From Belliella aquatica (GTDB taxonomy: Bacteria; Bacteroidota; Bacteroidia; Cytophagales; Cyclobacteriaceae), in the NCBI RefSeq assembly GCF_014637795.1, contig NZ_BMFD01000007.1, positions 1 through 64,000 on the forward strand: a stretch of DNA of 64,000 nt, in the 5' to 3' direction. Below, one piece after another: positions 1 through 8,335 of this stretch (its first letter is position 1; each line of letters starts with the position of its first letter). Below the pieces are notes generated by a model, which saw only the letters and a list, made by a program, of their open reading frames with translations, had not been told where the DNA came from and did not search any database. Both the position numbers and the translations under genes were made by a program.

Positions 1-100
1 GTAAGTTGCTCCTCAGCAGAGCTTACGTCCTCTTCGAATCTGCATGGCATGTTAAGAAATTTTTCAACAAAAGTCACCAACTATTTTTGACCACATTACC

Positions 101-132
101 AAAAAAAAGCTCCAACTTTCCAGCTGGAGCTT
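101..132 (-). terminator. Rho-independent terminator of dnaN
   Basis: On the minus strand an 8-bp stem (AAGCTCCA with TGGAGCTT) is followed directly by a run of eight T. It lies about 80 bases past the dnaN stop, so it most likely ends the dnaN transcript. Positions 1-100 hold nothing I recognise. Confidence 0.75.
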
Positions 133-209
133 CCGGTGTAAACCAACTTGTGGTTTCAAAATATTTACAAATATCAATTTTGCGAAAGCAAAATATCCAT
201 TAATATCTT

Positions 210-1334
210 TTATACATAATTGTTCAACATCACTGGCATCACCAACATCAAGATGTCTTCGTTGTCTGATTTGTCAGAAGGAACGATCAAACCTGCTCTG
301 TTTGGTGCTGAGAATTGAAGTGTAACTTGCTTAGAAGAAATATTATTTAACATTTCTACCAAGAACTTCGCATTGAATCCGATCTCGATATCCTCGCCAT
401 CGTGCTCACAAGACAATCTTTCGTTTGCTTCGTTAGAGAAATCTAAATCCTCAGCAGAAATCTGTAACTCACTACCTGCTAACTTCAATCTCACTTGATG
501 AGTAGTCTTGTTGGCATAAATAGCTATCCTTCTCAAAGAACTCAAGAACTCAATTCTATCTATTGTCATGTGGTTTGGATTATCCACAGGAATGACATTT
601 TCATAATCAGGGAAGCGCTCGTCTATCAATCTACAGATCATCTTGATACTACCAAAATTGAAATATGCATTGGAACTGTTGAATTCAACAGTCACAGGCA
701 CATTTTCAGAAGGAAGTGTAGATTTCAAAAGGTTAAGTGCTTTTCTTGGAATAATGATGCTTGCCGCATCAGGAGAAGCGATATCGACTCTTCTATATCT
801 CACCAATCTATGTCCATCAGTCGCTACAAATGTCGCGTTGGTACTGCTTAGGTTGATGTAAACACCAGTCATTGCAGGTCTCAATTCGTCATTGCTTGTT
901 GCAAAAATTGTATTGCTGATTGCGCTGCTCAAAACTTCTGTTGACATGTCTACAGTCGTTGCATTGCTAACTGTTGCAATCTTAGGGAAGTCTGTGGCAT
1001 TTTCACCTGCAAGCTTGTATCTACCATTGTCAGAACTTATCTCAATGCTATAAGTCTCGTGGTCAATACTAAATGTAACTGGCTGCTCAGGCAAATTCTT
1101 AAGCGTTTCAATCAAAATCTTTGCTGGAACAGCGATATTCCCATCTTCTTTTGCCTCCACGTCAATTTCAGTCATCATGGAAGTTTGCAGGTCAGAGGCA
1201 GTTACGGTTAGTTTTCCTTCTTTGATTTCAAAAAGAAAATTCTCCAAAATAGGAACTACAGGATTGGTAGTTACTACCCCGTTAATCGCGGAAAGCTGCT
1301 TTAAGAGCGCAGAAGAAGAAACAATAAATTTCAT
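210..1334 (-). CDS. dnaN: DNA polymerase III subunit beta (sliding clamp)
   Basis: The beta clamp is a ring dimer that tethers DNA polymerase III to DNA and recruits other replication and repair proteins. The 374-residue length is normal for the family, and the three clamp domains can be followed at about 1-120, 130-245 and 250-374. The conserved stretch ATDGHRL is at residues 171-177, and the protein ends in the usual hydrophobic MPV-type tail. The start is ATG and the N-terminus MKFIVSSSALL is typical. The gene stands alone, with no dnaA or recF beside it, a 700-base spacer upstream and a terminator downstream. Identification is secure. Confidence 0.97.
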   Translation of the reverse strand: MKFIVSSSALLKQLSAINGVVTTNPVVPILENFLFEIKEGKLTVTASDLQTSMMTEIDVEAKEDGNIAVPAKILIETLKNLPEQPVTFSIDHETYSIEISSDNGRYKLAGENATDFPKIATVSNATTVDMSTEVLSSAISNTIFATSNDELRPAMTGVYINLSSTNATFVATDGHRLVRYRRVDIASPDAASIIIPRKALNLLKSTLPSENVPVTVEFNSSNAYFNFGSIKMICRLIDERFPDYENVIPVDNPNHMTIDRIEFLSSLRRIAIYANKTTHQVRLKLAGSELQISAEDLDFSNEANERLSCEHDGEDIEIGFNAKFLVEMLNNISSKQVTLQFSAPNRAGLIVPSDKSDNEDILMLVMPVMLNNYV

Positions 1335-1663
1335 ATCGAATAGCTTATTTTATGTCGAAATATTATAACAGGGTAAATTTAGAAATAAAATCATAAAGAC
1401 AGCTAATGACTCGGATTTTCATTGAAAAAAAGTAGTGGAAAGGTAGAATTTAAAAGGATGAAGGAGGAAAAGCTTCTCGCGAAGATTTCAAAGGAGCAAA
1501 GGAATGATGAGGAATTTTAGGAGTGGCAGAAAATAGGCTACTAAAACCCGAAAGAAAATATCAAAAATGTAAAACAAAAAAATTTTAGAACAATGAACCT
1601 GCAGCTTAAAAGCTTATTGATTCATCAGATTTTTGATATAAACCCATTCAAATCCTAAATGAA
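1335..1663. other. Intergenic stretch upstream of dnaN
   Basis: AT-rich, purine-biased spacer between dnaN and the palindromic element. It should contain the dnaN promoter, but I find no clear TAnnTTTG box. I see no coding sequence in it. Confidence 0.5.
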
Positions 1664-1950
1664 CAAACTACGAAGTAGTTAAACTTTTCAATAGCCGTGG
1701 GTTTTAAACCCACGGAAAAAAAATTATCGACAATCCACAACCCCGAAAGGGGTTGAACTCCTTTAATTGAAAAAAGTATCAACTATTTTCAGGACGTAAT
1801 ACGAAGGAGAGATCAATAGCCCTAAAATGATTAACCTTTTTGTGAATGAGAATTCGACCCTTTCAGGGTCGGAAGTTGGTAGTGACTTTGTCATTTATTC
1901 CCACGGGTTTCACCCGAGGCTATTGAAAGGTTTGACCACTTCGTGGTCGG
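1664..1950. repeat. Composite palindromic (REP/BIME-like) element
   Basis: The two halves are inverted, diverged copies of one unit. The left half carries hairpins at 1666-1680 (AACTAC, loop GAA, GTAGTT), 1695-1715 (CCGTGGG with CCCACGG) and 1738-1755 (CAACCCC with GGGGTTG). The right half carries the matching hairpins in reverse order at 1856-1870 (GACCC with GGGTC), about 1900-1919, and 1934-1948 (GACCAC, loop TTC, GTGGTC). Between halves the outer stems differ by paired changes (A-T to G-C and T-A to C-G), so pairing is kept while sequence drifts. That suggests a mobile or structured REP-type element. A 64-codon ORF inside it is not credible. The function is unknown. Confidence 0.65.
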
Positions 1951-2043
1951 TGAATCGCATAAAAACCGATGTATCTAACCTCTTTCAAGCCGTCGAACTT
2001 TTCAATATTTCGATTTTATAATCTGACAATCAAAATAAACATT

Positions 2044-3738
2044 TCAACTTTTCCCCTTTGCACCTCTCCTACTTTTACGAGCAAACATCCACATTAAGGA
2101 AAGCAAACCCATGATGAAAACAGGCAAAATCACATTAATCAGCTGCCATTTGGTTTTTTCTTGACTGACCTTTACCTTATTTAAAGGCCTAATTTGGTAT
2201 TGTTTCGTTCTTGTCGCAATGATGCCATCTGGCTCGACCAAGTATGAAATCATGTTTTGAAGCAATAAGCGATTGGCGTATTGAGTATCGGAAAAAGGAT
2301 CAATACCCAAGGGTAAAGGTTCCCCACTGCGTGGATCGAAAGAACTCTCGAAAAGGTCTCCTGTTCCAGCAACTAAAACCCTTCCTTCTTTTCCTGATTC
2401 TAAAAAGCTTTCTTTCAAAACTCCATCAGGCAAAAATCTATTTTTGAATACAGAGGTGAATTCGCCTTCCAATAAGTAGAGTAAAGGCAAATTACTAAGT
2501 CCAAAAGACTCCAAGTCCGGACCATTTTCCATATCCTGAAAAGCTACTCTTACCGGCGCGGTCAACTTTCTGCTAAAATCAGAACCGAAAATAAGAGGTG
2601 TTTTCTTAATTCCATCTGCTTTTACAGTATCCAAACTTGACGTAAATCTAAAAATTACTTGATCAAGCCCTTTGGTCACGGGATGCTTGGCCATCCTTCC
2701 AGCAGCAATATAAAATGGCCAAGGCAATGGCACCAACTGCTGCTGATCACCAAAATTCCCAGCCATCACAGGATAATATCCAAAATTCATGTCTTGAACA
2801 AAATCCTTATTCACTCTGACGCCATAGCGAAAAAGAAGCTGTTCCAAACCATTTTCAAATGGCATTGCAACAGTCCCTTCACCACCTGCTTCATCCAGAT
2901 TATATGCGAGTGAATTTGGGAGAATAATCAAATTTCCGCCTTTCATCAAATACTGATCTACGAGGTAAATCTCCCTTTCATCATAGGCTTCTTTTGGGCC
3001 GGAAATAATCAAAACATCGAAAGGATCTAAGTCATCCACTTTTTTGGCTTGATCCAGTGGAATTTTGAACACCTCAAAATCTTCCACCAAGGCCTCCACA
3101 ATTCCAAACCCATCATCACCTTCCAACTCACCATTGCCCATCAACATGCCGACTGCATATTGTTGCTTACTGACAAGTTTACGGATGGCATTGATCAATT
3201 CAAATTCAAGATTTTCGACAGAGTTATTTAATATCTCGTCAGGCGACATCCCTTTTTCACCTTTCAGAATCAACGCTCCAGTCTCGTACTCAGGATCCTT
3301 GACAAGCACGCCAGGAAAAATCATTTTTGTCTTTTGACCCCCATCTTCTGTGACAAACAAATTGGTGGGTTGTATTCCATATTCTGTCAATGCCACTACA
3401 AAATCCTCCTGTTCTGCCTGAGGCAAAGTCAAAGGATCTAAATAGTAAAAACTAATTTTCTGAGAACTGTAAGCATTGAATGTTCTAACTGTTTGTTCGA
3501 TCGATCTTTGTAATCTTCGCATCCCTCCAGGCAGGTTTCCGGAGAGCAAAATTTCCACTTCGAGAGGATCTTCCAAGTTCTCCAATACCTCAATAGTTGC
3601 AGGATGTAGCGAATATCTTTTTTCTTCTGTCAAGTCAATTCTAAAATCAATCAGACTAAAAAGCACATTAACGACAACGATGGTCAGGAGGATGACACCG
3701 AGTATTTTGAGGATTTGCTTGCTGCTCTTATTTTTCAT
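2044..3738 (-). CDS. gldG: Gliding-motility-associated ABC transporter substrate-binding protein GldG
   Basis: Third gene of a gldA-gldF-gldG operon. GldG is the large, mostly periplasmic partner of the GldA ATPase and GldF permease; in Flavobacterium johnsoniae the complex is needed for gliding. The 564-residue protein has an N-terminal membrane segment at about 10-32, the family-typical sequence DLTEEKRYSLHPAT just after it, a long extracytoplasmic domain, and a C-terminal membrane segment at about 535-556 ending in a basic tail. The start codon overlaps the gldF stop by four bases (ATGA), so the two are translationally coupled. The complex is also found in bacteria where gliding is unproven, so motility of this organism is not shown. 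Confidence 0.9.
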   Translation of the reverse strand: MKNKSSKQILKILGVILLTIVVVNVLFSLIDFRIDLTEEKRYSLHPATIEVLENLEDPLEVEILLSGNLPGGMRRLQRSIEQTVRTFNAYSSQKISFYYLDPLTLPQAEQEDFVVALTEYGIQPTNLFVTEDGGQKTKMIFPGVLVKDPEYETGALILKGEKGMSPDEILNNSVENLEFELINAIRKLVSKQQYAVGMLMGNGELEGDDGFGIVEALVEDFEVFKIPLDQAKKVDDLDPFDVLIISGPKEAYDEREIYLVDQYLMKGGNLIILPNSLAYNLDEAGGEGTVAMPFENGLEQLLFRYGVRVNKDFVQDMNFGYYPVMAGNFGDQQQLVPLPWPFYIAAGRMAKHPVTKGLDQVIFRFTSSLDTVKADGIKKTPLIFGSDFSRKLTAPVRVAFQDMENGPDLESFGLSNLPLLYLLEGEFTSVFKNRFLPDGVLKESFLESGKEGRVLVAGTGDLFESSFDPRSGEPLPLGIDPFSDTQYANRLLLQNMISYLVEPDGIIATRTKQYQIRPLNKVKVSQEKTKWQLINVILPVFIMGLLSLMWMFARKSRRGAKGKS

Positions 3739-4457
3739 TTTCTTCGAATCAAAATAACAGTCAAACCTAACATCAATATCATGATGGAGAGAAAGTAAGC
3801 TACATTTTGCGCTTCGATCACACCCCTACTCATACTTTCATAGTGGTAGCTCAAACTCAACTCCTCCAGCAAAAGTGCAAAGGAAGACATCACTTGCAGC
3901 TGCACCAATGCCGTCAATCCGAAGTAAAGCAAGAAAATCATAAAAACTCCCCAAATAAATGCGATGATCTGATGACTTGTCAATGCGCTGGCAAAAATCC
4001 CAATGGAAGCGAAGACCGCCCCAATCAGCAATAGCCCAATCCAAGATCCAAAGAATCCAGCATGATCAATATTCCCTACAGGTTCACCTAGCTGCACAAT
4101 GCTGTAATAATAGACTAAAGTGGGCAAGACTGCGATAAAAACCAGTGTAAAAGCAGCTAGAAACTTCGCTAGTATAATTGCCAAATCTCCTAGTGGTGAA
4201 GTTCTCAGAATCTCCCAAGTCCCTGATTTCCTTTCTTCCGCAATCATTTTCATCGTGGTCGCAGGAATCAAAAAGGTGAAAACATAAGGTGTATAGACGA
4301 ATAGCGGCTCCAAATCTGCGAAACCATAAGCCAACACTGAAGAGTCAGGAAATACCCAGACCATCAAACCAATGGAAATCAAGAAAACAGCCAAAATCAG
4401 GAACCCCGATAGGTTTCCGAAAAACGCGTTGATTTCTTTCCAGTATAATGCGCGCAT
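3735..4457 (-). CDS. gldF: Gliding-motility-associated ABC transporter permease GldF
   Basis: ABC-2-type integral membrane permease, about 240 residues with roughly six hydrophobic helices, ending in a short basic tail. It is expected to form the channel energised by GldA. I chose the ATG at 4457 (MRALYWKEINAFFG); an in-frame TTG one codon upstream is possible but less likely. Only three bases separate this ATG from the gldA stop, and the gldF stop overlaps the gldG start, so the three genes form one tight operon. The sequence RTSPLGDLAIILAKF after a cytoplasmic turn is typical of this permease group. Confidence 0.9.
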   Translation of the reverse strand: MRALYWKEINAFFGNLSGFLILAVFLISIGLMVWVFPDSSVLAYGFADLEPLFVYTPYVFTFLIPATTMKMIAEERKSGTWEILRTSPLGDLAIILAKFLAAFTLVFIAVLPTLVYYYSIVQLGEPVGNIDHAGFFGSWIGLLLIGAVFASIGIFASALTSHQIIAFIWGVFMIFLLYFGLTALVQLQVMSSFALLLEELSLSYHYESMSRGVIEAQNVAYFLSIMILMLGLTVILIRRK

Positions 4458-4460
4458 CAA

Positions 4461-5372
4461 TTATTTACTTTGGGTGATTTGTTGAAAAATAGATTCCAAA
4501 TTCTTTTCCTTTTGCTGAATGCTAATCAAATTCAACTCTTTTTCTTGTACGATTTGAAGCAAAGCCTTCCTGCCTATACTGCCATCTTCAACGAGAATCG
4601 AAACAGCAGATTGCTTGTCGGGCACAAATTCAACTTTTCCAATCCCCTCAAACCAAGCCAATTCTAAAGGCTCTTCTGTTTCTAAAGTCAGTGCTACTTT
4701 ACCAGCTTCAGACTTCAGGTTGGATAAAAGGTCAGAAGCTACGATCTTTCCTTTGTTGATGATGACTACTTTTTCGCAGATGGCTTCCACTTCCTGCATG
4801 ATGTGTGTGCTGAGAATCAGGGTTTTTTCCTTGCTGATTTTCTTGATTAGCGCACGTATTTCCACCAATTGGTTGGGATCAAGACCTGTGGTCGGTTCAT
4901 CTAAGATAATCACCTCCGGATCATGGATTAGTGCTTTGGCCAAACCGACACGCTGTCGATATCCTTTGGAAAGTTGATGGATCTTTTTGTGTGCTTCTAC
5001 CTCCAAACCACAAAGCGGAATCAATTCATCGATTCGCTTTTTTGCTTGCCGCCCCTTTATCCCATAAAGTCCAGCGATAAATCCCAAAAACTCCTTTACA
5101 TACATCTCCAAATACAATGGATTATGCTCTGGAAGATAGCCAATCAACTTGGAAACTTCCTTGGGAGATTGTAAAACCGAAATACCATTGATCAGCACAT
5201 CGCCTTCATCGGGAAGAAGAAAACCTGTGGCAATCTTCATGGTGGTAGATTTCCCAGCGCCATTAGGACCTAAAAAACCCAAAACCTGCCCTTTTTCAGC
5301 CTCAAAAGAAACTTGATCTAGGGCTTTTTGCTGTGCATAGATTTTGGTTAGATTCTGAACGATCAGGGACAT
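4461..5372 (-). CDS. gldA: Gliding-motility-associated ABC transporter ATPase GldA
   Basis: Cytoplasmic ATPase that powers the GldFG membrane complex. Walker A is GPNGAGKST at residues 35-43, the ABC signature is LSKGYRQR at about 134, Walker B is VIILDEP followed by TTGLD, and the switch histidine lies in LSTHIMQEVE. The roughly 80-residue extension after the nucleotide-binding domain is usual for GldA and NatA-like proteins. It is the first gene of the operon. In F. johnsoniae gldA is, as I recall, not next to gldFG, whereas here all three are contiguous. A generic ABC-2 exporter ATPase is the alternative, but the gldF and gldG neighbours settle the name. Confidence 0.92.
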   Translation of the reverse strand: MSLIVQNLTKIYAQQKALDQVSFEAEKGQVLGFLGPNGAGKSTTMKIATGFLLPDEGDVLINGISVLQSPKEVSKLIGYLPEHNPLYLEMYVKEFLGFIAGLYGIKGRQAKKRIDELIPLCGLEVEAHKKIHQLSKGYRQRVGLAKALIHDPEVIILDEPTTGLDPNQLVEIRALIKKISKEKTLILSTHIMQEVEAICEKVVIINKGKIVASDLLSNLKSEAGKVALTLETEEPLELAWFEGIGKVEFVPDKQSAVSILVEDGSIGRKALLQIVQEKELNLISIQQKEKNLESIFQQITQSK

Positions 5373-5519
5373 AGTCGATTGATAAGGAAATTCTCCGACG
5401 AAGTTAAGCAGATGTAGGGAAGTAGCAAAAAATATAAGAAATGAGTTTATTGAGAGTTTTAATGATCAAGTCAACTAAAGCAAGGGTTTATCAAGGGCTG
5501 ATTAGGAATAGATAAATTG

Positions 5520-6401
5520 TCATCGTAAATATTCTACCATCATTGCAAAGCAGCCATATGTTTCATAAGTACCAATACCTTTGCCTGAACCAAAATAGAA
5601 CGCAGGCGAAATTCGGTTCCCTTTGGTGTTTTGAAAAGGAATTTTAATACTCGTGATTTTTCCATATTCATTAGGTATAGCATCAATCACGAAATAACAA
5701 CCTTTATAACCTTTTGGAATAACAATTTCATCTTGAAGTAAGTCAAATCTACTCCAAGCATTGATTTTATCAATTTTATAAACTGCATTGCTTTCACCTA
5801 CATCAAAAAAATCATCTGATGAATAGATTTTACCATCCTTTGGCTTTCTAATTTCATTAGAAACAAACCACCTAAATCTGATTCTTAATTCACTCCCAGC
5901 AAATTCACCAAAATAGACCCAAACATTTGAAATAATTCTATCTTTATTGTCTTTAAAGTTCAGATAAGATGCAAATCTCAAATTTGAAACTTTCTCTGGA
6001 TTGCTCGATCTTAATGATATTGGTTTTTCAATAGAAGAAATGGTATCACCAAGATAAACAGGAACCAGCTTATCTGAACTAATTGTGTATGAATCTAATT
6101 CAAAAACCCTTGGATTCAAATAAAAAACCTTTCCTTCATAAATATCTTTTGAATTAATATCCAAATCTTCGAAACCAATTGCTGACAAAATAAAATCAGA
6201 ATTTGATGAAATGGCGGTTTCAGGTAATTCAATGATTCCTTTGCTATCAGAGGCTACTCCTTTTCCTTCAGATTTTTGAATTAACAATACATTTGGAATA
6301 GGTATGGAGTCTTCCTGAGATACAATTTTAAATGATACCTGACCAAAACTAAAAAATGAAATAAAAATAAAATGTAGTAAAATAATTATTCTTTTAAGCA
6401 T
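5520..6401 (-). CDS. Secreted protein with carboxypeptidase-like regulatory domain, function unknown
   Basis: 293 residues with a clear Sec signal peptide (MLKRIIILLHFIFISFFSFG, cleaved near residue 20). Residues about 22-110 resemble the carboxypeptidase-D regulatory fold common in Bacteroidota surface proteins: IPIPNVLLIQKSEGKGVASDSKG, then an SAIGFEDLDI strand. The remaining 180 residues look like a beta-sandwich and I do not recognise them. The gene is monocistronic, flanked by gldA and the purine phosphorylase gene with spacers of about 70-150 bases. It is visibly richer in AT and in Asn, Lys and Ile codons than its neighbours. No function is proposed. Confidence 0.7.
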   Translation of the reverse strand: MLKRIIILLHFIFISFFSFGQVSFKIVSQEDSIPIPNVLLIQKSEGKGVASDSKGIIELPETAISSNSDFILSAIGFEDLDINSKDIYEGKVFYLNPRVFELDSYTISSDKLVPVYLGDTISSIEKPISLRSSNPEKVSNLRFASYLNFKDNKDRIISNVWVYFGEFAGSELRIRFRWFVSNEIRKPKDGKIYSSDDFFDVGESNAVYKIDKINAWSRFDLLQDEIVIPKGYKGCYFVIDAIPNEYGKITSIKIPFQNTKGNRISPAFYFGSGKGIGTYETYGCFAMMVEYLR

Positions 6402-6468
6402 AATTCATAGATTAATTCATCAATAAAACATCTTAGTCAATATAAATTTCAATTTAGCATATTACTTT

Positions 6469-7320
6469 TTAGTTGAAAAATTCATTTTGCTTATTATCTC
6501 CTTTTTCGATGACTAAAATAGATTTCACCAACTCCTGCATTGCTTTACCAGATTTGGTGGCTACTTCTACTACATCATCATGTGCAAAGAGCTTGTTGTC
6601 AGTTGGATTGCATTCATTGGTGATAACTGAGATGCCGAGAACTTTCATATCCATTTGATTGGCAGCAATGACTTCTGGAACTGTACTCATGCCGACTGCA
6701 TCACCACCCAAAGTTCTGTAATATTGGATTTCTGCTTTGGTTTCTAGACTTGGACCAGTTACACCTGTATAAGTACCTTCTCGTAGGTTGATCTGTAAGG
6801 ATTTTGCTTTTTCCTTCGCTAAATTTCTCCACTCTAGATCATAAGGCTCACTCATATCGGGAAACCTTACTCCAAAATCTGTAGCATCTTTGCCTCTGAG
6901 TGAATTTGAAGGAAACTTGTCGATATGATCTGTGATCAGCATCAAATCACCCACTTTGAAATCAGGATTTAAGCCACCCGCAGCATTGGATACGACCAGA
7001 TTTTTTACTCCCAGCAAACTCAAAACTCTTACAGGAAACACGGTCTCGTCCAATTCATAGCCTTCATAGTAATGAAACCGCCCATTCATTACCCAGATCC
7101 ATTTCTCACCAACCTTACCCAGCATCAACTCGCCTGAGTGACCAGCAACAGTAGAAACAGGGAAATATGGAATCTGACCATAAGGAATGGAAACAGCTTC
7201 TTCCAAAACCTCTACAAATCCACCCAAACCAGAACCCAATATCACCAAAGTGTCCGCTCGTTGGTTAATTTGAGATTGAATGTATTCAGCGGCGGCTTTT
7301 GCTTTTTCGAGGTAGGTCAT
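6469..7320 (-). CDS. punA: Purine nucleoside phosphorylase
   Basis: Cleaves purine (deoxy)nucleosides such as inosine and guanosine with phosphate, giving free base and (deoxy)ribose-1-phosphate for salvage. The 283-residue length and motifs fit the trimeric class: LGSGLGGF at 28-35, VAGHSGEL at 58-65 for phosphate binding, NGRFHYYEGY, VSNAAGGLNP, TGPSLETKAEI, and VGMSTVPEV followed by ITNECNP for base recognition. The hexameric DeoD class lacks these. It lies between a hypothetical gene and rsmG with no tight coupling. It fits with hpt and upp elsewhere in the window as nucleobase salvage. Confidence 0.94.
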   Translation of the reverse strand: MTYLEKAKAAAEYIQSQINQRADTLVILGSGLGGFVEVLEEAVSIPYGQIPYFPVSTVAGHSGELMLGKVGEKWIWVMNGRFHYYEGYELDETVFPVRVLSLLGVKNLVVSNAAGGLNPDFKVGDLMLITDHIDKFPSNSLRGKDATDFGVRFPDMSEPYDLEWRNLAKEKAKSLQINLREGTYTGVTGPSLETKAEIQYYRTLGGDAVGMSTVPEVIAANQMDMKVLGISVITNECNPTDNKLFAHDDVVEVATKSGKAMQELVKSILVIEKGDNKQNEFFN

Positions 7321-7475
7321 GGGGAAAAGTTAAAAGGTTTTAAAGTTGTAAGGTTAGAAGGTTTTTGGTTAGCGATAAATTGGGGGATTGGATGAACTTA
7401 TCCGGGGTGGATTGTGAGACTGTTATTTCGATTTGTCCTCACTCTTCCTTCATCCTTCCTCCGTCATCCTTTCCT
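7321..7475. repeat. Low-complexity spacer related to the 46-kb repeat
   Basis: G- and T-rich on the plus strand, with words such as gttgtaaggttagaaggtt, gggggattgg and gaacttatccggggtgg. These closely match words in the tandem repeat at 45.8-46.7 kb (gttggaaggttgtaatgtt, gggggattgg, gaacttgtccgccgtgggg). It appears to be a diverged fragment of the same repeat material. There is no coding sequence. Confidence 0.5.
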
Positions 7476-8108
7476 TTACCTTTTCCCTTCCCAAGGGACG
7501 AAGACTATTTTCTTTGTTTCGAAAAATTCTTCGGTGAAATAGTCATCCAGGTGATAGGTTACGTAGCTTACATCTCTTTCTTCCATTTCCTCATCGATAT
7601 CACCGCCTTTTAGAAGGAAAATGCCATTTGGAAATTCGTTGAAATCTTCTTTTTTGAATTTCCCTTTAACCCATGGGAGGAAATTGGCAAAGCGTGTTAC
7701 TGCCCTGCTGACTATAAAATCATATTTTCTTACCAAACTCTCCGCTCTGACTTGCTGCGCTTCCACATTGGAAAGTTTCAGTTTCTTCACCACATCTTTG
7801 ACAACGGAGATTTTTTTTCCGATGGAATCTACCAGATGAAAATGGGTATCAGGAAACAATATCGCGAGGGGAATACCCGGGAAACCTCCACCTGTGCCGA
7901 TATCCAAGACTTTTGTGCCTGGCTCAAATTGCATCACTTTGGCTATGGACATCGCATGAAGCACATGTCTTTCATAAAAATGATCCACATCCTTTCTGCT
8001 GATCACATTGATTTTTTCATTCCAATCAGCATACAGATCCTGAAGTTGAGAAAATTGCTCAACCTGCTTTGCTGTGAGGTCAGGAAAATATTTTAAGATG
8101 ATATCCAT
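7476..8108 (-). CDS. rsmG: 16S rRNA (guanine(527)-N7)-methyltransferase RsmG
   Basis: Uses S-adenosylmethionine to methylate N7 of G527 in 16S rRNA (E. coli numbering). The 210-residue length is normal. Family motifs are NVISRKD at 34-40, the SAM-binding loop KVLDIGTGGGFPGIPLA at about 66-82, the acidic loop VDSIGKK, and VSRAVTRFANFLPW. The last 40 residues, with EMEERDVSYVTYHLDDYF, look like a lineage-specific tail. A TATTTTTG box matching the Bacteroidota -7 consensus lies at 8134-8141, 26 bases upstream of the ATG, but no -33 TTG is visible at the right spacing. Confidence 0.95.
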   Translation of the reverse strand: MDIILKYFPDLTAKQVEQFSQLQDLYADWNEKINVISRKDVDHFYERHVLHAMSIAKVMQFEPGTKVLDIGTGGGFPGIPLAILFPDTHFHLVDSIGKKISVVKDVVKKLKLSNVEAQQVRAESLVRKYDFIVSRAVTRFANFLPWVKGKFKKEDFNEFPNGIFLLKGGDIDEEMEERDVSYVTYHLDDYFTEEFFETKKIVFVPWEGKR

Positions 8109-8335
8109 TATCGCATTCTATTTTAAGAAAGAACAAAAATAGGCCGAATCTATTTAAATATTTTAATTTTACTATTGTATTATCCGCAATCCGAGTAAGT
8201 ATCCTTCATTCTTTAAGTTATGCGGAAAACGTCAACAGACCTCCGACTTCAGTCAACAAAAGCTGAAAATCAATTGATTACATTAAATAAATACCAAAAG
8301 AAAAAAAGACCTAATACATTTTGTATTCCAAAAGA
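8109..8335. other. Spacer between rsmG and the haloperoxidase-like gene
   Basis: Apart from the possible rsmG -7 box at 8134-8141, only a weak small hairpin (AATACA with TGTATT, near 8312-8326) is visible, which might end the long upstream operon. No credible ORF. Confidence 0.35.

Noticed and set aside
6-203. 65-codon plus-strand ORF at the window start
   Set aside because: It overlaps the dnaN terminator and low-complexity sequence, with no recognisable protein.
1827-2021. 64-codon ORF in the palindromic element
   Set aside because: It is composed of the inverted-repeat hairpins; the constraint is structural, not coding.
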